Shown here: piece after piece, positions 54,174-64,000 of the stretch | Numbering within the stretch: position 1 is the first letter of the stretch | How the letters are laid out: every line of letters begins with the position of its first letter | Assembly (NCBI GenBank): GCA_949130485.1 | Contig: OX422192.1 | Span: 9,099,008 to 9,163,007, forward strand | Reading direction: 5' to 3' | Source of the DNA: Agelas oroides | Lineage: Eukaryota; Porifera; Demospongiae; Agelasida; Agelasidae | DNA: 64,000 bases | Made by a program: the position numbers and the translations under genes | The notes under the pieces: model-generated | What the model saw: only the letters and a program-made list of their open reading frames with translations | The model's database searches: none | What the model was told of the DNA's origin: nothing

Positions 54174-57100
54174 TCATGATAACAGACCGAACAGAGGACT
54201 GGCGTACTGCATTGGTCTAATGTTTGGGTGGGGCTGGAGTGGGGAGGGGAAAGAGGGAGACGAGGAGGTGTGGGGAGGGAAAGAGGGGGTGTGGGGAGGG
54301 GAAGAGGGGGTGTGCAATGTGTGTGTGTGGGAGTGATTGCATGATAATTGTGTCCAGCCAATGCACCCAGACAGACTGACTGACACGCGACTCACCACGG
54401 CCTCGTATGTTGTGAACTGTGGCTTCAGGTCCTTGGTCAGGGTGATAAAAGCTCCTTTATTGCCCATCTGGTCGCTATGGCAACAAAAATAAGCACACAC
54501 ACACCTCATACATCTCAAATCTACACATACGAGCCCCACTTTGAACATGGTGACAGGATGAGTGTCGAAAATAGTGTCCAGAACCTAGCTGCCATGTAGC
54601 CTCATTCACAGGCTTTCCGTCGCTTTCAGTATGGAAAAGCGGGAGAGGGCCTGGTATCTTTTCTCACGTGAGTGACGTCAGGATAGAAAGGATGGTAGAA
54701 AGGGTTTAATTGTGTGTGGGTGCACAGGGCCCAGAACAGCCAAAACGAGCCAACGTAGCAGGTAACTTACCGCACGTATCTAGCTAGCGGAGGGCGATTG
54801 TCGTATACACCGAGCGTTGAGCGTGTAGTCGGTTAATTGAACAATATGCGAAACGCAGCCTGAAAATTTCAGCCATTTTTTTATATTACGTGAGAAAAGA
54901 TACCAGGCTGTCCCTGCTTTTCTGTACTGCAAGCGACGGAAAGCTGGGCGGGGCCTGGGAACGAGGCTAGCTGCCACATGTATAATTCTTAGTGATCTAA
55001 AGTGAATGTGGGGGGATGACAACACCACAGAGACAGACTAACGGAGCGTGCTTACCAGTAGTTAGGAGCGGAGAAGACAGTGACACATTTTCCTCTGTGG
55101 GCCACTTCATATCCTTCTTGTTTCACCTCGTGACTCCGGATGACAAGATCTGGGTGGGGGAGAGGGTGGGGAGAGGGGATGAGAGGGTGGGAAGGAGGTG
55201 GGGGATGTGAGCGGCAAGGGGGGGTGGAGGGATATGCAGGGGGATCAGTGTATGTAGCCTCGTTCCCAGACCCTTCTTTGAGGAGGCCAGGATGAGGAAC
55301 AAAAATGATATCCTAAGGGTCATTCCATGTCAAATCAACACAAAAAATACCTGACCCTCATGGATTTGGACAAAACTTGGTTCTTACATAGTGTCTGTTG
55401 AGACATTCACCCATAGTCAGTTTCAGCGTTATATGTTGTATGGCTTCAGAGTTAGAGCCACCCAAAAAGTCAATTTTTCGCCTAATTTTGGCTTACACCT
55501 TTGTACTTAATCAACCATAACTTTAAGCATGATTAACTTTATGACCTACAATTTGCACCAATTGTAGCTCATAAAATTCCCTTTCATTTGGTATAATTAT
55601 CAAGTATATCCCATAAATTTCGGGTCAAAGGTCACCACTAGTGTACTTTGACCTTTGCTCTCTCAAAAACGGATGTTTTGATTTGAATCAATTTTTTACT
55701 AAATGTTCTTTGGGGCCTTCTCTTTAAGTGAAGTAAAATTGGTTTTGGGACTGCCATGGGATTCGGAGATACTTGACAGAATGTAATGGCAGTTAGGGGA
55801 GATGTGCAAGTAATCGACCGTATACTTACCCGATAGGGGTGCTTTTGATCAGTATGACCCTCGTAAACATGACATGACAAGTATACATAATTATGTGGCC
55901 AATGGATAATGACCAAGTGGTAGTTGCCATGGTTACAAGGTAATTTATTGTAGTTAATCTCTAGGAAACAACTGAATGCCGTTCAACATGCAGAAGTGAC
56001 AGCAAATTTTCATGTTACAGTTTACTTAGGTCCTTCCCGCAATGACTACTTTACCCTAGGGCAGGAAAATTAAAATTAGCTCCTTGGTACACAGCTACAA
56101 TATTATAAAATTAAGTTGGTAGATCAATTTAGGAGTGCCTCAGTGTGTGATTATGTCATAAACCTACATAATGTTGTATCAAGACTGCAGTAGGAAGGTC
56201 CATACTAGTGATAGAAAGCTGTGTCAGGAGTAAGGTGCTTACCAAATTGCATGGACACTGAGTTCATCTGAGGGCAGAATGGGCAAGATGGCAACTGCAT
56301 GACAGGTGCATGCACTAACTGTTAGCCTTGTACTCAGGGCATACTAACCTGTTCGATGTGAACAAGAGTTAAGATTTCTAGAAAAATGGTTGCTTGCCCA
56401 CTATTTTTTGCTCAAGCTCTTTATTTAGAGGTGGGACTTCATTGCATATACTAAGTGCTCTTATTGTGCAAATTGTAGGTCATAAAGTTAATCATGCTTA
56501 AAGTTATGGTTGATTAAGTACAAAGGTGTAAGCCAAAATTAGGCGAAAAATTGACTTTTTGGCTGGCTCTAACTCTGAAGCCATACAACATATAACACTG
56601 AAACTGACTGTGGGTGAATGTCTCAACAGACACTATGTAAGAACCAAGTTTCGTCCAAATCCATGAGGGTCAGGTATTTTTTGTGTTGATTTGACATGGA
56701 ATGACCCCTAACTTACCTAGCCCATTTCTGTTGCAAAAATGTTCTGTAACGTCGGGACCAAACTGAAGGCCAACTCCTCTCTTACTAGGAGATCGGCCAG
56801 GCTGCAAGGGGTTAAATTGTACAGTGGGAGTCGCAAAAGAGTTAATTTCACAACAGGGGGATCACAAAGGTATAACGTACCAGGATATGTGGATCCGACC
56901 ATAACAAGTCGCACATGATACCTGGAGGGATGCCAAGTTGATAATGAAATTCATGGGCCTTTATAATGATATTCATAGTGATATTCATAATCACCTACCC
57001 TCTTCAGGTGGTTGTCTGTTTCTGTCCAGTTTCCTGATATCGTCCAGAGTGACGTCATCTGCACTAAAGAGACCGCCATGCATCACCTGGGAGACCAGGG

Positions 57101-60100
57101 AGATTGAGGAGATGGGGTTCACAGCTGTCTCTCATTCAGGAAGAGAAGGTTGGTTGAACCTTTGCTAAATATCGTTCAGGTTGATGTACAACACAGTAGC
57201 CTTGTTCCCAGCTGGGCGGGACCTGGGAACGAGGCTAACACACAGCCTGCGCTACATAATCCAAACCCACCCAACCGTCCACACCTCTCCACCCACCCAC
57301 CCACGTCCACCCCCTCCACCTACCCCACCTACCCCTAACCATCCACCCACACACCCCCCCCCCCCCCCCCACCTACCAGGATTCTTCCCTCAATGCAGTG
57401 TGCCAGTGGCAGCCAGTTGAACACCTCTGTGAAGAGGTCCGACATTTGGGAAGAGTATCTGATTGGTCAGCTCAGGAAAGCAGACAGACAAACAATATGT
57501 GTGCCTCGGTGTAAGTAATGGAGAATGAGGGAAAGAGAAGGGGAAGGAGGGGGAAAGAAGAGGAAGAGAAAGGAGAGGGGGAGGAGAGAGGGTAAGAGGA
57601 GGGAGAAGGAAGGATTATAACAAGACGCACGTTTGTTACAAAGGATACTTTTGTTTGACTTCTCCCTCAAACCCATACATCTGGTTCATGGTCACACTTT
57701 CATGATTACCTGCCAAGGAGCATGTGTGCATTAGAGAGAGATATAGGCCTCTCATCACCAGGGAAATACACAATGATATCTCAAATAGACTCTGAGAAAC
57801 AGTTTGCGTAACTGATGTAAAATGTACCATACACTCCCGACACTCACCTCGTGACATGTGGAAGTGGTCGGGGTAGAGCACCTTGTACCCCATCAGCGTG
57901 AGGATGACCTCCACGGAGAATGACCCTCTGTCCACAAAGTCTCCGTTGAACAGCTGAACACCGTCAAGGAAGGTCACTCAGGCTCACTACCATGATAAAG
58001 AACCAAGCTAGAACTGAAGCTAGTCCACGGCTCACTCTCTTTGAAGGTGTACCCTAGCCTTCTTCCCAGCCCTTCTTAACCCAGTGATTGTTGTTTTTAC
58101 TCGTACCCAGCCCTTTTTACCATGCACGTCATCCCAACCTGCAACTCTGGAGCCATGATGTTTGAGGCAGGTACTCGGTTAACAACCTATGCAGGTACAA
58201 GCGTCTACTGGATAGACAGTTTAGACCAATCGACCACAGCCAAACGGTTGTTTGTGATACTAGTACAAATGCTAGGGTAGGAAGGCAAATGTCATTAGCA
58301 CTTCTAGCAAGCAGGCTCGTGTATGAAGTGTTGCTAGAGCAGATAATATGCTTCACACAGTAAGTCGCATCTTGTACTATCTCCCTCATGGTTGCTAGGA
58401 TACGTAGGGGTTGTCTTCTGAGGGATGGCCGTTGAGTTGGAAGATGTTGAGAAGATCATAAAATTGTCCGTGAATGTCTCCACACACTGTAAAACGGTTG
58501 CACTGAGGAGGGAGGGAGGGAGGGAGGGAGGGAGGGAGGGAGGGGGCAAGGTCAGAGGGGGAAAGGGGAGGAGAAACTGAAGCCTTACCTCAGGAATACT
58601 GACATCCACAAGAGTGGGAAGAGCTTCAAATATTTTCTTCACACAGAGAATTATCTGGAGGGAGGAGAAAGTTAAACACATGCTCAACACCGAAGGAAGG
58701 GAAAGAGTAGAGGGGAATGGAAAAAAGAGAGGAGGGAGGAAGAAAGAGGGAAGAGGGAGGAGAGAAGAGTGACTCGCCACTCACCTTGTAAGCATATTTC
58801 TTGTGCACTTTCTTTTCTTCCTTGAACCACTGTAGTAAGTCTTGCATGAACTCGGCTGTGATGTCACCATCCAGCCTTGGACCTTGGTAGCTATGCTCCA
58901 CCGCTGTGTGGGGTGAGGGGAGGGGGGGTGAGGGGAGGGGGTGAGGGGAGGGATGATGTGAGAGGGAAGCATAGCATGTAGTTTCAGCACCGTTAAAAAG
59001 TTTCTATTGCAACCAACCTATTGAGTCCAAATTATACTCTATGGTATACTACAGTATACTACAGTATATCTTGGTATACTACAGCATTACACTATAGTAT
59101 ACCATAGTATATTACAGTATACTATAGCGACCAACCTATAGAATCCAAATCGATACTTTCTGCTACACTTTTTGCACTCTCTACTGCAATGGCTCTAGCA
59201 AACGCTTGCTGTTTCACAATCTTGTTACACTCTGTGTACTTGGCGACCGCGTCACGGTCACGGGGTCTGGCACGTTTCACAGCTTCAAAGTCTCTCAACG
59301 CAAGTTTGAACTTTCCAAGAGCCATGTTTGCACTGGCTTTGCGGTAGTAACCCTGTGAAAGAGGGGGAGAAGGAGAAAGGGGAGAGAGAAGGGGAAGAAA
59401 GAAGGAGGAGGGGGAAGAAGGGAGAGGGAAAAAGGAAGAGGGAAGGGAAGGATGAGGGGGGAAGGAGAGAGGGAGAGGAGAAAGAAGAGGGAGAGGAGAA
59501 AGAAGAGGGAGAGGAGGAAGAAGAAAGAAGATGGAGGGAGGAAGAAGCGGAGGAGAGGAGGAAAGGGAGGTAGCCAGCTATTTGCAGACTATACCTCAAA
59601 CGATGTACCTTGATGTAAGTTTTGTCCAGTTCAAGTGCCTTACTAGCGTCTGCCAGGGCATACCCGTAGCTCTCTGTCTTGAGGTGTGCAAAGCTGCGAT
59701 TGCCATAATACACTGCCACAGAGGGGTTGAGATCAATTGCCTTGGAGTAGAAGTCGATGGCCTGGTCAAACTTGTGATCTGTATCAGTGAGGGTGACGCA
59801 AACATACAACACTGTCATAACACTTGTGGTCTGTATCAGTGAGGGTGATGCAAACATACAACACTGTCATAACACTTGTGGTCTGTATCAGTGAGGGTGA
59901 CGCAAACATACAACACTGTCATAACACTTGTGGTCTGTATCAGTGAGGGTGACGCAAACATACAACACTGTCATAACACTTGTGATCTGTATCAGTGAGG
60001 GTGACGCAAACATACAACACTGTCATAACACTTGTGATCTGTATCAGTGAGGGTGATGCAAACATACAACACTGTCATAACACTTGTGGTCTGTATCAGT

Positions 60101-61102
60101 GAGGGTGATGCAAACATACAACACTGTCATAACACTTGTGATCTGTATCAGTGAGGGTGACGCAAACATACAACACTGTCATAATACTTGTAGCTCTTAT
60201 CAAAATAAGTGTGAGCAAAAAAAAGTTTGACGCTGGCAGACAAAGAGAAGATATGAAGGTTGAAGTCCCTTGTACCTAGACACACATGGGAAAGCTTTAG
60301 AACTGTGGGTAACAAACGATGGGGTGAGAAGACCTCATGCACGGCTGGTACTTTCATAATGTGCTTCCATTATTCCATCACAAAAAACGTGTTTCAGAAA
60401 ATTTCCTGAATCTAACTCAGAGAAATTTGTTTCCAGGAATTTGTCATCAATCTAATCTAGCAGAATCATTAAATACAGAACAATGACAGTACTCCTGAGA
60501 AGAAACAAATTGCACTCTTGAAGAAAAGAATGATTTTGTTGTGGAAAAGTAGGAGCTCATACCGATTTTTGGTTCAACGATTTCAGAACTCAAGAAAATT
60601 TTTCATGCCTCGTCACCACTGTCTATTGAAGTGAGTGATCTGGTTCATTACCAGCTTAATCATGCGTGAAGCTACTGTTGATGAGATTATGTAGCAATTG
60701 CTGGAGATCTTCACCAATTGCTGAGTTTTGCATCACTTAATTTGTGAGCAGTTTTGGTCAGATACCCCCCAAAAATCCTTCGTAATTTCCTCATCACCAT
60801 CGTCTACTGAAGCACATGATCTGGTTAGCGACCAGCTAAACCTAGACTACCGTTGATGGTTGATGAGGTCATTAACACTAACAAACAATATTAAAGCTCT
60901 GAAATGAGTGGAAAACGTTAGCACAACTGAGGGTTGCACCACAGCTGTGCTCAGTCTTGCATCTGATAACCCATTCTCTTGAAAGATCTAAATACCCAGG
61001 GCAGCACTCACCTTTGAAGAACTCGTTCGCCTTGTTCTTCATCTCCTCCGCAAGTTCAGCAAGTCTCTCCCTATCCTCCGGGGAAGGAACACCGTCGGCC
61101 AT
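54174..61102 (-). CDS. PPP5C: Serine/threonine protein phosphatase 5, complete
   Basis: 15 exons in phase: 61012-61102, 59609-59778, 59136-59352, 58785-58903, 58589-58654, 58404-58502, 57848-57953, 57649-57709, 57377-57458, 56999-57086, 56881-56921, 56717-56801, 55056-55149, 54396-54474, 54174-54233; 485 residues (human 499). Three N-terminal TPRs ([42 protein letters not shown]) bind the Hsp90 tail. The PPP catalytic core has GDIHGQF, GDFVDRG, GNHE, VMHGG and RSHE, so all metal-binding and catalytic residues are present, plus SAPNYCDQ. C-terminus [13 protein letters not shown], as in PP5. It is a chaperone-bound phosphatase, autoinhibited by its TPRs. The start is the first ATG with normal PP5 spacing. 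Introns hold foldback elements at 54597-54971, 55317-56707 and 57197-57238. Confidence 0.96.
54597..54971. mobile_element. Foldback element, long member of TAGCCTCATTC family
   Basis: About 90-base arms: TAGCCTCATTCACAGGC, TTTCCGTCGCTT, GGCCTGGTATCTTTTCTCAC on the left are mirrored on the right ending GGGAACGAGGCTA. In a PPP5C intron. Confidence 0.85.
55317..56707. mobile_element. 1.39-kb element with ~245-bp inverted repeats
   Basis: Ends GGGTCATTCCATGTCAAATC / GATTTGACATGGAATGACCC, matching inward to GTCATAAAGTTAATCATGC near 55530 and 56480. Direct repeat CTAA at 55313-55316 and 56708-56711 looks like the target duplication. No open frame over about 90 codons resembles a transposase, so it is non-autonomous. 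The right end sits beside a PPP5C splice donor. Confidence 0.88.
57197..57238. repeat. Foldback repeat, TAGCCTTGTTCCCAG copy
   Basis: Short arms TAGCCTTGTTCCCAG and CTGGGAACGAGGCTA with a GCGGG loop, in a PPP5C intron. Confidence 0.78.
59770..60190 (-). repeat. 52-bp tandem array duplicating the exon 2 acceptor of PPP5C
   Basis: Eight units with period 52; GTATCAGTGAGGGTGA recurs at 59781, 59833, 59885, 59937, 59989, 60041, 60093 and 60145. The first unit overlaps the true boundary (CTGATACAG|ATCACAAG in gene sense), so each further unit carries a copy of the acceptor and the first exon bases, as ATCACAAG or ACCACAAG. Confidence 0.93.
60191..61011 (-). other. Rest of PPP5C intron 1
   Basis: Contains two related ~130-bp AT-rich segments (near 60600-60690 and 60770-60870, sharing GATCTGGTTA and ACCAGCTAAA-like text). 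No exon recognised. Confidence 0.45.
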
Positions 61103-61282
61103 CGGTACGAAGCTAAACCGCCTACGTTCATTGATGTACTCCACGTGGGTAATGCTCTACGGTCACATGACTTCAAGGAGGAAAAATACCGTGTACAAAG
61201 GGTTAAATGTTTCACCCGCGCCGTTGCTATGGCAATGCAAACACCGTGCACTGTGCAGTAGCTATCATACATGCATATGGCT
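61103..61282. promoter_or_regulatory. Divergent promoter PPP5C / CFAP70
   Basis: 180 bases between opposite start codons, with the motif GCCGTTGCTATGGCAAT near 61221-61237. RTTGCYATGGCAAC-like sequences are RFX X-box sites that drive ciliary genes, which fits CFAP70. The X-box reading is inference from motif similarity. Confidence 0.5.
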
Positions 61283-64000
61283 ATGTCGACTATTTCTATC
61301 TCTGTGCAACAGTGCAGGAACCTGGTAAGTGCGATCAGTCAGTGGTAGTTTGCAGGGCGTGGGTTAGACACACTCCACAGGATAAATTAGCTCGATTGTC
61401 AGCATTGCCCCACCATATAGGGCCAGACTCCGCGAGACTACCCACCATATCAGATTGCTTTATAAGCATACCCTTTCCCCTCCTCCCTCCTCCTCCTCTC
61501 CTCCGGTCCCTCCTCTCCTCCTCCCTCCTTCCTCCTCCCTCCTCCCTCTTCCCTCTCTCCAGCGCTCACCTCGTGCTGATCACTTTACATGTTTTGCCCG
61601 AGTGGAGCATGGCCCCAGACTATTGGCAGAGTCGGGGAGGCTGGAGGGGGAGCGAGGAGAGGAGCTCTCTCTCAAACTGGAGACCTCAATGCAGTGTACT
61701 GCCAGTGACCCCCAGAGCCTGGACGAGATTGCACAAAACCCGCTTCTAGGTGAGCATACACCTCCCTTGAAGGGAGGGGAGAGGGAGGAGAGAGGAAGGA
61801 AGGGGGGGGGGGCAGAGTCTGCAGTACACCTATCTTAGGGAAAGGAGGGGAGGGAGAGGGATCTGAGTCTGTAGTTTGAGGTAGGACAGAGGGAGGAAGG
61901 AAGGGGGGTGGGGCATGTGAAGTCTGAATGCTAAATGCTAAATACTGTATCCAGGCTCTTCCTGCTCATTTTCGAGTGTAGAAGACTATTAGTGAGAGGA
62001 ACGGGTGGGGAGCAACTCATAGATGATGTTCTTGGGTCTCCTGTATCATATGAAACCTCTCTCTGATCTGCAGTGAGTCTGCTGGAGGTTCTTCCAAAGG
62101 ACAAGAAGGCAAAGGAGGAGAAGACAGCCATCCTGGGCCAGGCGTGTGTGGACCTTCTCCCCCTCCTCCTCACCACGGAGCAGTCTCCTCCTTCTCTTAA
62201 GCTGACAGTGAAGCTGCTTGCTGAGGGAAGTGGGACCAGCTCAGAGGAAGCGGTAAGTCTCGTGTGTAACCAGTACAGCTGACTCAAGCTAAACCGTAGA
62301 TGTTACACTGTGTGTACATATGTGTCGAGTCTACATCCGTACGTGTGTACACCATACGTGCACAACGTGTGGCCAATGACCACCCCCAGAGGAGGTAGGG
62401 CGCAATCACGTGATAACGACAATTGACTGACATTCCAAAGTCAAGAAGTGTGGATGCAAGCGAAACAAACGATTCTATGGACAAAGTCGCGATGGGCACA
62501 ATGGGCGTGCATGATTTTCGACAGAGATGAAAACGTTTGTCAGCTAAAATGGACTCCTTTGACTCACCTTGCGTGGAACTGGCAACCTACAAGCCTAAGT
62601 TGCAAGGTGAGTCATAATAACAAATTTTGACTAATCAGATGGCTTCAGCTTAGTCGAAAACTCAATGCGCCCGTTGTGACTTTGTCCATAGAGTGATCCT
62701 TGTAGCTAGCATCTACGATTCTCGCCCTTGGAAAGTCATCAGAGCGACTATACGACATGACGTCATGTCCTCCCTCCTCAATGACCTCCCCCCTCCCTCT
62801 TCCTCAGGCTGAGGTGGATGTGGAAGTGTCAACTAGTCAGCCATTACTGAAGGAGGAACTAAGTACACGCAGGTGAGGATTCAAAGAGCACCATAATTAT
62901 ACTATCTGTGTCACAGGTGTAGGTACACTGTTTGAAGCAATTTGTGTGTATAGCAAATGCTGCTAATGTAGTAAATCTGATTGCCTTAACTTCAAATAAT
63001 TTACTCCCTTTCTCCCTTCCTCTTCCCACAGTAACCTCCTCACCTTCCGACTTCGATCCCTCCACTCCCTCCCGGACTCTTGGCAGCCTCCAAACTTTCC
63101 CTACACATTCTCCCTCGCCATGCCCCTCCCCTCCTCCTCCCCCTCCCCCACCAGCATCACCCTCCCTCAGGGTATCCTCAAGTGTAGCCCGGACAAAGAT
63201 CCTAGTGCGGCTCTCTTCACACTGGAAATGGCCCAACCTGCCCGGAGCTGTGGGCGGGGCTGCCCTGGACCCGGAGAGACCCATACAGCCGTGTGCACTG
63301 GAGGATGAAGTCGGAGAGTTGAATGAGAAACAGGTGCATGAGAAAGCTTTACCCTCTCTTCCTCCTTCCCTTGTTCCTTTACTCCCTCCCTCTCTCTCCC
63401 TCCTTCCCTCCTCCCTCCTCCCTCCTCCCTCCTCCCTCCTCCCTCCCTCCCTCCTCCCTCCTCCCTCCTCCCTCCTCCCTCCTCCCTCCTCCTCCTCCCT
63501 CCTCCCTCTCCTCTCTCTCTCCCTTCTCCCTTCCTTTCTTCATCTCTCTCTCTTCTCTCCCTCCATTCTCTCCCCTCCTCAGCATGTAAAGTTCAGGAAG
63601 TCTGCAGAGTGTGACAAACCTCGTGTTGTGTGGAATGTTGAGCGTGCTGCTGGCTGCAGCCGGAGGCAAACACCTCCCTCCTCCAGCTCCTCTCCAGTGT
63701 CCCCTGTGGCCAGGTGGAGGTGGGGAGGTGGAGTGTGCCCAGTGGAGGAGGGAGGGGGAAGGGGAAGGAGGAGGAACCTATGCTCTCCTTCCATGGTGTC
63801 GCCTATGTCAACCTCTCGCCCCTGCTCTATCCTGGAGGTGAGGGAGGGAGGGAGGGAGGGAGGGAGGGAGGGAGGGAGGGAGGGAGGGAGGGAGGGAGGG
63901 AGGGAGGGAGGGAGGGAGGGAGGGAGGAGAGGAGGGAGGGAAGGAAGGAAGGAAGGAAGGAAGGGAGGGAGGGAGGGAGGGAGGGAGGGAGGGAGGGAGG
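61283..64000 (+). CDS. CFAP70: CFAP70, 5' part, with two apparent frameshifts
   Basis: Exons 61283-61324, 61563-61749, 62074-62252, 62808-62872, 63032-63333, 63583-63838; continues past the edge. Starts [14 protein letters not shown]. Exon 3 carries the family hallmark [19 protein letters not shown] then DLLPLL; exon 6 ends with [22 protein letters not shown]70 is an axonemal TPR protein at the base of outer dynein arms that tunes ciliary beating; the TPR half is outside the window. In exon 5 the frame shifts between about 63195 and 63223 (GILKC frame to KWPNLPG frame). In exon 6 it shifts again near 63645 (WNVER frame to [15 protein letters not shown] frame). Either these are read or assembly indels or the copy is decaying. 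Identity is firm; intactness is not. Confidence 0.85.
63360..63575 (+). repeat. CCTCCCT pyrimidine tract upstream of CFAP70 exon 6
   Basis: About 200 bases of CCTCCCTC and CTCTCT leading to the CCTCAG acceptor at 63582. Confidence 0.92.
63839..64000. repeat. (GGGA)n repeat after CFAP70 exon 6
   Basis: Starts at the donor GTGAGGGAGGG and runs to the window edge, with one GGAA interruption block. Confidence 0.95.

Noticed and set aside
59328-59573. Glu/Lys/Gly-rich plus-strand frame
   Set aside because: Antisense of the pyrimidine repeat in a PPP5C intron.

Overview
This window is eukaryotic and animal. It has spliced genes with short GT-AG introns, large amounts of microsatellite and foldback repeat, and clear metazoan orthologues (PPP5C, LRRC57, TTC36, CFAP70, a TM-tailed spectrin-repeat protein, RING/B-box/filamin/NHL TRIMs). 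The Death/coiled-coil/Kelch protein, the TRIM-NHL cluster and palindromic repeats with ends like ACCGTATAGCGGG suggest a sponge or a similar basal marine invertebrate. That placement is inference, not proof. I rebuilt exon chains by hand, requiring GT-AG (or GC-AG) borders and continuous reading phase.

Layout, left to right. 1-818 has no recognised gene. 819-7345 (+) is an eight-exon gene for a roughly 948-residue Death - coiled coil - Kelch protein. 7346-10449 is repeat-rich spacer with a (TG)n tract, a GC-rich minisatellite and a ~204-bp tandem array. 10450-31641 (-) is a 37-coding-exon giant gene (about 2,596 residues, spectrin repeats, one C-terminal membrane anchor) that resembles a nesprin without calponin-homology domains. 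Its introns are full of strand-asymmetric simple repeats.

31642-52000 is a local segmental duplication. The ancestral unit [nesprin 5' part - TRIM-NHL gene (+) - TTC36 (-) - LRRC57 exon 1 (+)] was repeated in tandem. One junction is visible near 42281, where a dead LRRC57 exon 1 joins a dead nesprin exon piece. The result is three intact-looking single-exon TRIM genes (31891, 43200, 48005), two intact TTC36 genes (34228-41745 and 50525-51878) and one TTC36 relic (45904-46300). TTC36 copy A has had its second intron swollen to 6.5 kb by nested inverted-repeat elements.

52007-54009 (+) is LRRC57. 54174-61102 (-) is a complete 15-exon PPP5C (485 residues). 61283 to the window edge (+) is the 5' half of CFAP70, with two apparent frameshifts.

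Three promoters look divergent and compact: nesprin-like/TRIM-A (249 bp), TTC36-C/LRRC57 (128 bp) and PPP5C/CFAP70 (180 bp). There is no operon logic. The main themes are duplication, foldback-element insertion, and repeats that touch splice sites. No rRNA, tRNA, CRISPR or viral gene was recognised.
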